Shown: positions 46,178 to 54,635 of the stretch, one piece after another
Numbering within the stretch: position 1 is the stretch's first letter
Layout of the letters: each line of letters starts with the position of its first letter
Source of the DNA: JAGWAJ01 sp026707615
GTDB taxonomy: Bacteria > Acidobacteriota > Vicinamibacteria > Vicinamibacterales > UBA8438
Length of the DNA: 64,000 bases
Reading direction: 5' to 3'
NCBI GenBank assembly: GCA_965207595.1
Contig: CBDBMW010000012.1
Location: forward strand, 1,674,001 to 1,738,000
The notes under the pieces: generated by a model
The model's input: only the letters and a program-made list of their open reading frames with translations
Database searches by the model: none
Told to the model about the DNA's origin: nothing
Program-made: the position numbers and the translations under genes

Positions 46178-46810
46178 TCACGCCCCGGGGAGGCGCCAGC
46201 CCTGCCCGCCCGCGGCGGCCGCGATCGCCGCGGCGGCCGCGGTGCGATGGTCCGCCTGCCAGGGCGGTCCCAGCGTCGCCCGCATCCCGGCGAGGAACGC
46301 CGCCACCTCGTCCACGCCCGCGCCGAGCGCCCGCGCGGCCGATTCCAGCTCGGTGCCGCGCGCGCAGGTCACGACCGGCAGGCGGCACCGCCTCGCGGCG
46401 CCGGACAGCGCCTCGAGGTACATCTCGGCGTCGGCGATCAGCGTCGCCGGACGGGAATCGAGGATGCCGTCCAGCGTCTCGGGCAGCGGGCGGGGCGCCC
46501 GGTGGGCCAGCCACTCGAGCCGGCATTGCGCGCGCAACGACCGCCGGAGCTCGCCGAGCGCGGCCTCCGCCCGGGCGTCGACCGCGGACCGCACGCGGCG
46601 GATCAGCTCCGCCGCCGCGGGGCGCTCGAGCGTCTGCGCCTCGTGGTGGTAGGGCGCGCTCGGCAGGCCGTCGCCAATCAGCACCACCTGCCGCCGGTCC
46701 GCGACGAACGGGATGCCGTCCCGCGCCGACACGGTCACCAGAACGGCGCGGCCGTAGTGCGTGACGGCCCCGACCGCGGCCACCGCAACCTCCTGCCGCG
46801 AGCGTTCCAT
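46178..46810 (-). CDS. Protein of unknown function downstream of argF
   Basis: A 210-residue protein I do not recognise. It begins with a beta-rich part (VAVAAVGAVTHYGRAVLVTVSA, IPFVADRRQVVLIGDGLPSAPYHHEA), then becomes helical with many Ala and Arg. Segments SRPATLIADAEMYLEAL and CRLPVVTCARGTELESAARALG look like a small Rossmann-type half. It lies 44 bp after argF on the same strand and could be the last gene of the arginine operon. ATG 46810 is the first start that keeps the conserved-looking beta part. Codon use is like that of the neighbours. Confidence 0.65.
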   Translation of the reverse strand: MERSRQEVAVAAVGAVTHYGRAVLVTVSARDGIPFVADRRQVVLIGDGLPSAPYHHEAQTLERPAAAELIRRVRSAVDARAEAALGELRRSLRAQCRLEWLAHRAPRPLPETLDGILDSRPATLIADAEMYLEALSGAARRCRLPVVTCARGTELESAARALGAGVDEVAAFLAGMRATLGPPWQADHRTAAAAAIAAAAGGQGWRLPGA

Positions 46811-46854
46811 GGCACCTGGCCCGCCGTTCGTCACCGGCGGGTCCGCACTCCCCC

Positions 46855-47898
46855 CTAGTCCTCGAACAGCATGAGGAGCAGCGCCTTCTGCGTGTGCAGG
46901 CGGTTCTCGGCCTGGTCGAACACGACCGACGCCGGGCTGTCCATGACGCTGTCGGTCACCTCCTCGCCCCGGTGGGCGGGCAGGCAGTGGAGGAAGCAGG
47001 CGTCCGGCCCGGCCTGCGCCATCAGCGCATCGTTCACCTGGTACGGACCGAACAGGCGCCGGCGGAGGGCGACCTCGGCCTCCTGTCCCATCGAGGTCCA
47101 GACGTCGGTGTAGACGGCGTCGACGTTGCGCACGGCGGCGCCCGGATCGCGAAAGCGCCGGAGCTCGGCTCCGCCGCGGGCCACGCGCGCGACGTCCGCG
47201 TCGACCTCCGCCGGCAGCTCGAAGCCCTCGGGCGACGCGACGTGCACCGTGATGCCGAGCATCGCGGCGGCCTGCGCGAACGAGGTCGCGACGTTGCCGC
47301 CGTCGCCGACGAACGCCACCCTCCGTCCGCGCGTTTCGCCCCAGCGCTCCTTCAGCGTCAGGCAGTCGGCGAGGGCCTGGCAGGGATGCTCCTCGTCGCT
47401 GAGGGCGTTGATGACGCGGAAGCTCGACGTCGCCAGGGCGAGGTCCCGCAGCCGGCGCTGCGCGTAGGTCCGCACCACCGCGCCCGCGACCCACCGCTCG
47501 AGGCTGCGGCCGATGTCGGCCAGCGATTCCCGCTTCCCCAGGGCCACGTCGGCGTCGGGATCGATGAAGTCCCCGCCGAGCTCGCGAATCGCGATCTCGA
47601 ACGTCGATCGCGTCCGCAGCGACGGCTTCTCGAACAGCAGGGCGAGGTACGTGCCCTCGAGCGCGGCCGAGGTGGCCGCTTCCCGCCCCAGGTGCCGGTC
47701 GCGCTTCAACGCGGCGGCGAGCGCCAGGTTGTGCTCGAGGTCGGGCGGCTGGAAGTCCAGCACCGAGAGATAGCAGCGGCCCTCGAGAGCGCCGCCGGCC
47801 TCGCGCTCCCCGCCCCGGTCGGGGGCGGGGCCGTCGTTGAGGTGCGGGGACACGCCGGCGCCGGCCGGCGCACGGACTCCCGCCATGGGCTTGGTCAT
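46855..47898 (-). CDS. argF: Ornithine carbamoyltransferase
   Basis: A 347-residue enzyme that joins ornithine and carbamoyl phosphate to citrulline. The carbamoyl-phosphate loop is EKPSLRTRSTFE, the HPCQALADCLTL block and FLHCLPAHRGEEV (ornithine site) are intact. The N-terminus has about 35 extra residues (Gly/Ala/Pro-rich) before CYLSVLDF, where most homologues begin, so an internal start is possible, but the ATG at 47898 overlaps the argJ stop as ATGA, the coupling used across this operon. Domain length otherwise standard. Confidence 0.95.
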   Translation of the reverse strand: MTKPMAGVRAPAGAGVSPHLNDGPAPDRGGEREAGGALEGRCYLSVLDFQPPDLEHNLALAAALKRDRHLGREAATSAALEGTYLALLFEKPSLRTRSTFEIAIRELGGDFIDPDADVALGKRESLADIGRSLERWVAGAVVRTYAQRRLRDLALATSSFRVINALSDEEHPCQALADCLTLKERWGETRGRRVAFVGDGGNVATSFAQAAAMLGITVHVASPEGFELPAEVDADVARVARGGAELRRFRDPGAAVRNVDAVYTDVWTSMGQEAEVALRRRLFGPYQVNDALMAQAGPDACFLHCLPAHRGEEVTDSVMDSPASVVFDQAENRLHTQKALLLMLFED

Positions 47899-49115
47899 GT
47901 CCTGTAGTCGGCGTTGATGCGGACGTACTCGGCGCTGAGGTCGCAGGTCCAGACCGTGGCCGCCCCGCTGCCGCCGGTGCCGAGATCGACGGCGACCTCC
48001 ACCTCCGGCCCCCGCAGGTGCGCGGCGGCGTCGGCCTCGCGCTCCTCGAACACGGTCGCGTCGGCGAAGAGCTCCGCCCGCCCGATCCGCACGCGCGCGC
48101 GGGCCTCGTCGAAGGCCACCCCGGCCCGCCCGGCGACGGCCACGAGGCGCCCCCAGTTCGGGTCGCCGCCGTGGAGCGCCGTCTTCACGAGCAGCGAGTT
48201 GGCGATGAGCCGGGCCGCCCGGCGCGCGTCGGACGCCGACTGCGCTCCCGCCACCCGCACCTCGACGAGGCGCGTGGCGCCCTCCCCGCCGCGGACGATG
48301 TCCTTCGCCAGGTCGGCCGAGAGCCCGCGCAGCGCTCCCACGAACACCGGATACAGCGCTTCGTCGATGGCCACGCCGCTCGCGCCGCCGGCCAGCAGGA
48401 AGACGCTGTCGTTGGTCGACGACTCGCCGTCGACGGTGATTGCGTTGAAGGTGTCGTCCGCCGCCTCGACGAGGGCCCGGCGCAGCACGGCGGGCTCGAC
48501 GGCGGCATCCGTCGTCAGGAAGCCGAGCATGGTCGCCATCAGCGGCTCGATCATGCCGGCGCCCTTGACCATGCCGCCGATGGAGAACGTGCCCGCCGGC
48601 GTCGCGACCCGCACCGCGCGCTCCTTGGGGGCGCGGTCGGTGGTCATGATGGCCTCGGCGGCCGCTCCGTGGCCGCCCGGCGCGAGCCGCCCCGCCGCCT
48701 CCGCGATGCCGCGCGCCACCTTCGGAACGTCCAGGCGCATGCCGATGACGCCCGTGGAGGCGACGAGGACCATCCGCGGGTCGCAGCCCACCGCTTCCGC
48801 CGTTGCCGTCACCATCTCCCGTGCGGCCGACAGGCCGGCCTCCCCGGTGCACGCGTTCGCGCACTTGCTGTTGACGACGATCGCGCGCGCGCGCCCGCCG
48901 GACTGCGCGAGCTGCGCCCGCGACACGAGGACGGGGGCCGCCACGGCCCGGTTGGTGGTGAAGATCCCGGCCGCGCTCGCCGGCTCGTCGCAGGCGAGCA
49001 GGGCCAGATCGAGGCCCGCCGGCTTGAGCCCGCACGCGACGCCGGCGGCCCGGAAGCCCCGGGGCGCGGTGATGCCGCCCGCGACCGGTTCCACGGTAAC
49101 GCGCAGCTCGGTCAT
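47895..49115 (-). CDS. argJ: Glutamate N-acetyltransferase / amino-acid acetyltransferase
   Basis: A 406-residue self-cleaving enzyme that moves the acetyl group from N-acetylornithine to glutamate, closing the acetyl cycle. GITAPRGFRAAGVACGLK opens the protein; KGAGMIEPLMATMLGFLTTD contains the A-T bond where the precursor splits into two chains, the threonine becoming the nucleophile. NSKCANACTG, DDTFNAITVDGESSTND and GGDPNWGR are conserved blocks. Whether it is bifunctional (also using acetyl-CoA) cannot be read from sequence; a separate GNAT acetyltransferase lies just upstream. It overlaps both neighbours by four bases. Confidence 0.97.
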   Translation of the reverse strand: MTELRVTVEPVAGGITAPRGFRAAGVACGLKPAGLDLALLACDEPASAAGIFTTNRAVAAPVLVSRAQLAQSGGRARAIVVNSKCANACTGEAGLSAAREMVTATAEAVGCDPRMVLVASTGVIGMRLDVPKVARGIAEAAGRLAPGGHGAAAEAIMTTDRAPKERAVRVATPAGTFSIGGMVKGAGMIEPLMATMLGFLTTDAAVEPAVLRRALVEAADDTFNAITVDGESSTNDSVFLLAGGASGVAIDEALYPVFVGALRGLSADLAKDIVRGGEGATRLVEVRVAGAQSASDARRAARLIANSLLVKTALHGGDPNWGRLVAVAGRAGVAFDEARARVRIGRAELFADATVFEEREADAAAHLRGPEVEVAVDLGTGGSGAATVWTCDLSAEYVRINADYRT

Positions 49116-49657
49116 GACGTCTTCCGCGCCGGCGCCGGTGCCGCCGGCGCGAGGTTCAGCACCACCGCGTACTGGCCGCAGCGGCGGAACCACTCGCAGC
49201 GGTGGCAGTCGGTCGCGATCTTCTCGGGCACCCACGTGTGGGGCACGATCGAGAAGCCGGCCCTGACGAAGGGCCGCGCCCGATGGGTGAACGCGCATAC
49301 GGTCGGATAGCCTTGGCGGCGCGCGTCGTCGACGAGCGCGGCCAGGAGGCGCCGACCGAGGCCGGCGCCGCGATGGGCCTTGTCGACCACCAGCGAGCGG
49401 ACCTCGCCGACCGCCCGGCTCAACCGGGCGAGCTCCCCGCAGCCGACGATCCGCCCGCCCGCCGCCGCGACCAGGAAGCGCGGCACGTGCAGCTCGATCT
49501 CGCCCAGCGGGCGCGGCAACAGGTGCCCCGCGACGAGGTTGTCCGTGATGAGGCGATGCACGCCGACGGCGTCGACCGCGGTCGCGGACCGCAGCGTGAC
49601 GGCGCCGCCGACGTGGTCATCCGCCGCCTGCGGCGGCGCGTCGATCGTGCTCGTCAT
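49112..49657 (-). CDS. argA: GNAT N-acetyltransferase, short-form ArgA
   Basis: A 181-residue GNAT protein, probably making N-acetylglutamate from glutamate and acetyl-CoA to prime arginine synthesis. The acetyl-CoA loop is VRSLVVDKAHRGAGLGRRLL (about 86-105). The C-terminal segment EKIATDCHRCEWFRRCGQYAVVL (in part) with three cysteines resembles the stand-alone ArgA enzymes that lack the amino-acid kinase domain of E. coli ArgA. Its location between argD and argJ, coupled by an ATGA overlap to argJ, supports the role. A different acyl acceptor remains possible. Confidence 0.8.
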   Translation of the reverse strand: MTSTIDAPPQAADDHVGGAVTLRSATAVDAVGVHRLITDNLVAGHLLPRPLGEIELHVPRFLVAAAGGRIVGCGELARLSRAVGEVRSLVVDKAHRGAGLGRRLLAALVDDARRQGYPTVCAFTHRARPFVRAGFSIVPHTWVPEKIATDCHRCEWFRRCGQYAVVLNLAPAAPAPARKTS

Positions 49658-49663
49658 ATCGTT

Positions 49664-50881
49664 CTACGGCGCGGGCTCCTGCCGGCCGGCGTCGGCAAGC
49701 GCCAGTCGCAGGCGCTCGAGCGCCTCGTCGATGTCGGCGTCGCCGATCGTCAGGGGCGGCAGCAGGCGCACCACGGTGCCCGCGGTGCGGTTGAGCAGCA
49801 GGCCGCGATCGAGGGCGGCGGCGACGATGCGGTCCGCCACGCCGGCCGTCACGTCGAAGCCCCACATGAGCCCGGCACCGCGCACCTCGCCGATCGCGGC
49901 GTTCGCCGCGGCCAGGGCCTCGAGGCCCTTCCGCAGGCGGGCCCCGGCCGCCGCGACACGCTCGATCAGTCCGCCCTCGAGCGCGTCGAGAAACACGGAC
50001 GCGGCCCGGCACGCGAGCAGGTTGCCGCCGTAGGTGCTGCCGTGATCCCCGAACGCCACCGCTTCCGCCACCCGCTCGCTCAGCAGGGCCGCGCCGACCG
50101 GGACGCCGGCCCCGAGCGCCTTGCCCAGCGCCATCAGGTCCGGAGCCAGCCCCAGCGCGCCCGAGTGGAACGGCCGTCCGGTCCGCCCGAGCCCGCACTG
50201 CACCTCGTCCGCGACGAGAAGCGTTCCCGTGGCGGCGCAGCGGTCCGCGAGCGCCTCCGCGGTCGCCGCCGGGATCGGCCGTACGCCTCCCTCTCCCTGT
50301 ATCGGCTCGACGATGGCCGCGGCCGTGCGTTCCGTGATCGCCTTCTCGAGGGCCGCGGGGTCGCGGGGCGAGACGAAGGTCACGTCGGGCACGAGCGGCT
50401 CGAAGGGCGTCCGGTAGGCGGAGCCCGACGTGACCGAGAGCGAGCCGAACGTGCGGCCGTGAAAGGACCCGTCGAAGGCGACGATGCCCTTCCGCTCGAC
50501 GTCGCCGCGCGTGTGCCAGTAGCGGCGGGCGAACTTGAGGCAGGCCTCGACCGCCTCGGTGCCGCTGTTGCAGAAGAACGTCCGTGCGAGGCCCGACAGC
50601 CGCGCGAGGCGGCGCGCCAGCTCGCCCTGCAGCGGGTGGAAGAAGAGGTTGGAGGTGTGCAGCAGCTCGCCCGCCTGCGCGGCGATCGCCTGCGCCAGCC
50701 CCTCGTGGGCGTGGCCGAGCGACGCGACGCCGATGCCCGACAGCAGATCGAGGTACTCGCGGCCGTCGTCGTCCACGACGCGGCAGCCGCGGCCCCGCAC
50801 CAGGACGACCGGGAGCCGCCGGTACACCTGCAATACGTGGGCGGCCTCGACCGCGCGCACTTCGTCGCCGAGTCTGCTCAT
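49664..50881 (-). CDS. argD: Acetylornithine aminotransferase
   Basis: A 405-residue class III PLP enzyme that turns N-acetylglutamate semialdehyde into N-acetylornithine (and may serve lysine synthesis). YLDLLSGIGVASLGH, FFCNSGTEAVEACLKFAR, SFHGRTFGSLSVT, ADEVQCGLGRTG are conserved; the PLP lysine is K254 in MALGKALGAG. The start overlaps the argB stop by four bases (ATGA). Length normal. Confidence 0.96.
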   Translation of the reverse strand: MSRLGDEVRAVEAAHVLQVYRRLPVVLVRGRGCRVVDDDGREYLDLLSGIGVASLGHAHEGLAQAIAAQAGELLHTSNLFFHPLQGELARRLARLSGLARTFFCNSGTEAVEACLKFARRYWHTRGDVERKGIVAFDGSFHGRTFGSLSVTSGSAYRTPFEPLVPDVTFVSPRDPAALEKAITERTAAAIVEPIQGEGGVRPIPAATAEALADRCAATGTLLVADEVQCGLGRTGRPFHSGALGLAPDLMALGKALGAGVPVGAALLSERVAEAVAFGDHGSTYGGNLLACRAASVFLDALEGGLIERVAAAGARLRKGLEALAAANAAIGEVRGAGLMWGFDVTAGVADRIVAAALDRGLLLNRTAGTVVRLLPPLTIGDADIDEALERLRLALADAGRQEPAP

Positions 50882-51744
50882 GATGCTGCGTCCTCACCAC
50901 TCTTCCGCGAGCGCCGGCGCAGTTCGGGCGCCCGCCCCGCGATGGGGCCGCCGACGGTGGTGCCGGGGCTCGCGTCGAACGCCCGGCGGCGGCCGTCGAC
51001 GATCACGACCTCGCGAACGCCGCCCCGCCGGGCGGTGCGGCACGCGATCAGCTTCGCGACCATGCCGGCGCTGGCCCGCCCCCTGCCGATCAGATCGTCG
51101 ATGGCCGCCTCGTCGACGGCGGGGATGGTCCGCCCGTCCGCGTCCAGGACCCCCGCGGTTCCCCCGGCGATGACGAGGCGCGACGCCCCGAGCCCCGCCG
51201 CGAGGTGTCCGGCCAGCGTATCGGCGTTCACGTTGAAGAGCTGCCCCGCCGCGCTCGCCCCGATGCTGGCGACGACCGGAAGGTGTCCGGTCCGGCAGAG
51301 GTCGAGCACCAGCCGGGGTCGGGGCTCGCCCACCGGTTGCCCGACGAAGCCGAGGTCCACGCGGGTGCCGTCCGCGGCGCGGTAGCGGCTCGCGCGCCGC
51401 ACGCTCGTCATCCGGCCGTCCGCGGCCGTGAGCCCGACCGCGCTGGCGCCGGCGCCCGCCAGCGCCGCGACCAGGCGGGTGTTGACCTGCCCGGCCAGGA
51501 CGCCGACGACGACGTCCAGCGTCGGCCCGTCCGTGATGCGCAGCCCGTCGACGGCGCGCACCGGGATGCCGCGGCGCGCCAGGTCGGCGCTGACCTCGCG
51601 TCCGCCGCCGTGCACGACGACGAGCGGCCCGGCCTCGGCCAGGTGCGCGAGGCGGCGCGCGACGCGACCGAGCACGGCGGGCTCCTCGAGGAGCTCGCCC
51701 CCCAGCTTCACGACCGCCGGACCGGGGCGCCGGGCCTCTGTCAC
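50878..51744 (-). CDS. argB: Acetylglutamate kinase
   Basis: A 288-residue amino-acid kinase that phosphorylates N-acetylglutamate. VVKLGGELLEE (about 11-21) and VVVHGGGREVS (about 42-52) are the phosphate-binding loops; NVNADTLAGHLAAGLGA (about 183-199) and GRASAGMVAKLIACRTA form the ATP and acetylglutamate contacts. The C-terminus has about 20 extra basic residues after the domain. GTG 51744 overlaps the argC stop as GTGA. The N-terminal helix found in arginine-inhibited hexameric kinases is not evident, which suggests a dimeric, feedback-insensitive form, but this is inference. Confidence 0.95.
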   Translation of the reverse strand: MTEARRPGPAVVKLGGELLEEPAVLGRVARRLAHLAEAGPLVVVHGGGREVSADLARRGIPVRAVDGLRITDGPTLDVVVGVLAGQVNTRLVAALAGAGASAVGLTAADGRMTSVRRASRYRAADGTRVDLGFVGQPVGEPRPRLVLDLCRTGHLPVVASIGASAAGQLFNVNADTLAGHLAAGLGASRLVIAGGTAGVLDADGRTIPAVDEAAIDDLIGRGRASAGMVAKLIACRTARRGGVREVVIVDGRRRAFDASPGTTVGGPIAGRAPELRRRSRKSGEDAAS

Positions 51745-52733
51745 GGAACGAGCCCCGCCCGCTCGTCGAAGCCGAACGCCATGTTGAAGCACTGCAGCGC
51801 CTGCCCCGCCGCGCCCTTCCCCAGGTTGTCGAGGCACGCGACGAGGACCACCCGCCCGGAGTCGACCCGCCAGCCGATGTCGCAGAAGTTCGTGTGCGCC
51901 ACGTGCTTGATCTCGGGCAGCCGGTCGGCCGTCAGCCGCACGAAGGGCCGGCCGGCGTAGGCCGCCTCGAGCGTCTGGCCGATCTCGTCCGCCGTCGTGC
52001 CCGGCCGCACGCGGGTGTAGATGGTCTCCAGGATGCCGCGGTCGAGGGGTACGAGGTGGGGCACGAAGGTGACCGTTCTTCCGAGCTCCTGCTCGATCTC
52101 GGCCGCATGCCGGTGGGCGAAGACGCCGTACGCGGCCACGCTCCCGTGCACCTCGGAGAAGTGCGTCCTCTCGCTGGGCTTCTTGCCGGCGCCCGAGACC
52201 CCCGACTTCGCGTCGATGTGCACGTCGGCCTGCGGCGGGACGAGCCCGGCGGTGACGAGGGGCTTGAGGGCCAGCAGCGCCGCCGTCGGATAGCAGCCCG
52301 GGCAAGCCACGAAGCGGGCTCCCGCAAGCGACGTCCGGTTCCATTCCGCGAGACCGTACACGGCCGGCGGCTCGACGTCGGGGGTCTTCGGGTACCACCG
52401 TCGGCGCGCCGCGGCGTCGCGGAGTCGGAACGCGCCCGACAGGTCGAAGACCCGCGCTCCGCCGGCGAGCAGCGCGGGCGCCAGCTCCGCGCTCGCGGTA
52501 TCGGGAAGCCCCAGGAAGACGGCGTCGGCCGCCTCGACCAGCCGATCGAGAGAGAACGCCTCGATGCTGCCGCCCCACAGGCCCCGCAGCCCCGGCAGCT
52601 CCCGCGAGCCGTCTCCCCCGGCCGAGGCCATGGCGACGACGGGCTCGGCCTGCGGATGAGCGGCGGCCAGCCGCAGAAGCTCCTGTCCGCCGTAGCCGGT
52701 CGCTCCGGCGATTCCGATACGCACGTTGGGCAT
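51741..52733 (-). CDS. argC: N-acetyl-gamma-glutamyl-phosphate reductase
   Basis: A 330-residue NADPH-dependent enzyme, first gene of the arginine operon. RIGIAGATGYGGQELLRL (5-22) is the dinucleotide site, and the catalytic cysteine is C147 or C150 in FVACPGCYPTAALLAL, by analogy the one in the PGCYPT motif. SGAGKKPSERTHFSEV, HRHAAEIEQEL and PHLVPLDRGI are conserved. It starts one base from an ARG-box-like palindrome in the divergent region shared with argR. Confidence 0.97.
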   Translation of the reverse strand: MPNVRIGIAGATGYGGQELLRLAAAHPQAEPVVAMASAGGDGSRELPGLRGLWGGSIEAFSLDRLVEAADAVFLGLPDTASAELAPALLAGGARVFDLSGAFRLRDAAARRRWYPKTPDVEPPAVYGLAEWNRTSLAGARFVACPGCYPTAALLALKPLVTAGLVPPQADVHIDAKSGVSGAGKKPSERTHFSEVHGSVAAYGVFAHRHAAEIEQELGRTVTFVPHLVPLDRGILETIYTRVRPGTTADEIGQTLEAAYAGRPFVRLTADRLPEIKHVAHTNFCDIGWRVDSGRVVLVACLDNLGKGAAGQALQCFNMAFGFDERAGLVP

Positions 52734-52766
52734 GAATAGTTATTCCCGTTACGGTATATCTATGCA
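52734..52766 (-). promoter_or_regulatory. ARG-box-like operators of the argC operon
   Basis: GAATA-GT-TATTC at 52734-52745 is a perfect inverted repeat with 5-base arms, close to the ArgR site core. It touches the argC ATG and overlaps its ribosome binding region. TATATCTATGCA at 52755-52766 is a degenerate second site 9 bases away (21 bp centre to centre, two helical turns), covering the probable -10. Two boxes at this spacing fit ArgR hexamer binding. On the minus strand TTGACG (52787-52782) is a plausible -35. Confidence 0.6.
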
Positions 52767-52833
52767 CGGCACGGCCCCCGGCGTCAAGCCACGGAGGCCG
52801 GCGGGCACGCGTCGGCCCCGGGGACGGAGCCGG

Positions 52834-52862
52834 TTGATCCCCGAGAGCGGGCGCCGTATGCT
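52834..52862 (+). promoter_or_regulatory. Predicted promoter of argR-argG-argH
   Basis: TTGATC at 52834-52839 and TATGCT at 52857-52862 with exactly 17 bases between them, 22 bp before the argR ATG. The -10 lies within the ARG-box-like sequence at 52856. Confidence 0.6.
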
Positions 52863-52888
52863 TATGCGCACGGCTGCATAGTTATGAA
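52856..52888 (+). promoter_or_regulatory. ARG-box-like operators of argR
   Basis: GTATGCTTATGC (52856-52867) and TGCATAGTTATGAA (52875-52888) are imperfect palindromes similar to each other and to the boxes before argC. The second includes the argR start codon. Their position over the -10 and the start predicts autorepression. Confidence 0.5.
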
Positions 52889-53336
52889 GCGATACCGTCA
52901 GTCGGTCATCCTCGAGCTCGTCTCGCGCGAGCCGATCTGCAGTCAGGACGACCTGAGCCGGCGGCTGCGTACGCGGGGGTTCCACGCGACGCAGGCCACG
53001 ATCTCACGGGACATCAAGGAGTTGCAGCTCGTCAAGCGGGCGGCCGACGGCGCGTACGAACGCACGGAGTCGACGAACGCCGGCCGGCCCGGCACCGAGG
53101 CGACCGTCCGGCGCGCGGTGGGAGAGTACCTGCGGCGGCTCGACCAGGTGCAGCAGCTGCTCGTCCTGCGGACCGATCCCGGCGGGGCGCAGCCGCTGGC
53201 CCTGGCCATCGATCGGGCCGAGCTGCCGGAGGTCGTGGGGACCGTCGCCGGCGACGACACGATACTGCTGATCACGCGGCATGCGCGCGCGGGGCGCGAG
53301 GTGACGCGGCTGTTCGAGGGCTGGGCCCGGGGCTGA
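52884..53336 (+). CDS. argR: Arginine repressor
   Basis: A 150-residue regulator of arginine genes. The N-terminal winged helix (1-70) has SQDDLSRRLRTRGFHATQATISRDIKEL; the C-terminal hexamerisation and arginine-binding domain (about 80-150) contains VLRTDPGGAQPLALAIDRAEL and VVGTVAGDDTILLI, the family's GTxAGDDT signature. It is divergent from the argC operon and starts the argR-argG-argH group (36 bp before argG). Length and domain order are standard. Confidence 0.96.
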   Translation: MKRYRQSVILELVSREPICSQDDLSRRLRTRGFHATQATISRDIKELQLVKRAADGAYERTESTNAGRPGTEATVRRAVGEYLRRLDQVQQLLVLRTDPGGAQPLALAIDRAELPEVVGTVAGDDTILLITRHARAGREVTRLFEGWARG

Positions 53337-53371
53337 CGCCCCGGAGAGCCGGCGCGGAGGCGAATCGAATC

Positions 53372-54601
53372 ATGGAACGGATCGTGCTGGCATACTCCGG
53401 CGGCCTGGACACCTCGGTCGCCGTCAAGTGGCTCATGGACCGCTACGACGCCGAGATCGTGGCGGTCACCATCGACCTCGGGCAGGGCAAGGAGCTCGAC
53501 GACGTCCGCGAGCGCGCGCTGGCGGTGGGCGCCGTGCGCGCGCACGTCGTCGACGCGCGGGAGGAGTTCGTGCGCGACTACATCCTGCCCGCCCTCCAGG
53601 CCGGCGCCGTCTACGAAGGGCACTACCCGCTGGCCACCGCGCTCGGCCGGCCCCTCATCGCCCAGAAGCTGGTGGAGATCGCGGAGATGGAGGACGCCGG
53701 CTCGATCGCCCACGGCTGCACCGGCAAGGGGAACGACCAGGTCCGCATGGACGTGTCGGCGCGCGCGCTCAATCCCTCGATCAACGTGGTGGCACCCGCG
53801 CGGGTGTGGGGCATGACGCGTCCCGAGGAGATCGAGTACGCGCGCACCCACGGCATCCCGGTTCCGGCGTCGGTGGACAGCCCCTACAGCACCGACTCCA
53901 ACCTGTGGGGCCGATCCATCGAATGCGGCGTGCTCGAGGATCCCTGGACGGAGCCGCCCGAGGAGATCTACGCGCTGACCCGCTCGCCGGCCGAGGCCCC
54001 GGACGACCCCGCCTACGTCGAGCTCGAGTTCGAGCGCGGCGTGCCGAAGGCGGTCAACGGGGTCGCGATGCCGCTCACGGAGCTGATCAACTCCCTCGAG
54101 ACGATCGCCGGCGCGCACGGCGTCGGCCGGATCGACATGGTCGAGAACCGCCTCGTGGGAATCAAGTCGCGGGAGATCTACGAGGCGCCGGCCGCCGTCG
54201 TGCTCCACGCCGCGCACCGCGCGCTCGAGGCGCTGGTCGTCCCGCGCGACCTCGAACGCCTGAAGACCGATCTCGCACGCCGCTACGCCGACCTCGTCTA
54301 TGACGGCCTGTGGTTCACGCCCCTCCGCGAGGCGCTCGACGCCTTCACGGCGAAGGTGCAGGAGCAGGTGACCGGCGAGGTGAGGCTCCGGCTGCTCAAG
54401 GGCGACTGCCGCGTCGTCGGCCGCAAGTCTCCGCTGGCCCTCTACGAGCCGGCACTGGCCACCTACGACGAAGGCGACCGCTTCGACCATGCGGCGGCCG
54501 AGGGTTTCATCCGGATCTGGGGCCTGCCCGTGGAGACCGCGGCCAGCCGGTCGGCGGGGCGGCGCGCCCCGGCCCCCGCCGGCGTCTCCCGCGACGAGTG
54601 A
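53372..54601 (+). CDS. argG: Argininosuccinate synthase
   Basis: A 409-residue enzyme joining citrulline and aspartate with ATP. The PP-loop is AYSGGLDTSV (7-16); AHGCTGKGNDQVR, SVDSPYSTDSNLWGRSIECG and GRKSPLALYE are the substrate-binding blocks. It matches the shorter bacterial type. The C-terminal 15 residues are Arg/Ala/Pro-rich. It lies 35 bp after argR and 34 bp before argH. Confidence 0.97.
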   Translation: MERIVLAYSGGLDTSVAVKWLMDRYDAEIVAVTIDLGQGKELDDVRERALAVGAVRAHVVDAREEFVRDYILPALQAGAVYEGHYPLATALGRPLIAQKLVEIAEMEDAGSIAHGCTGKGNDQVRMDVSARALNPSINVVAPARVWGMTRPEEIEYARTHGIPVPASVDSPYSTDSNLWGRSIECGVLEDPWTEPPEEIYALTRSPAEAPDDPAYVELEFERGVPKAVNGVAMPLTELINSLETIAGAHGVGRIDMVENRLVGIKSREIYEAPAAVVLHAAHRALEALVVPRDLERLKTDLARRYADLVYDGLWFTPLREALDAFTAKVQEQVTGEVRLRLLKGDCRVVGRKSPLALYEPALATYDEGDRFDHAAAEGFIRIWGLPVETAASRSAGRRAPAPAGVSRDE

Positions 54602-54635
54602 CTTTCACCGGGCCGGCGGCGGCCTCCCGCCCGCG

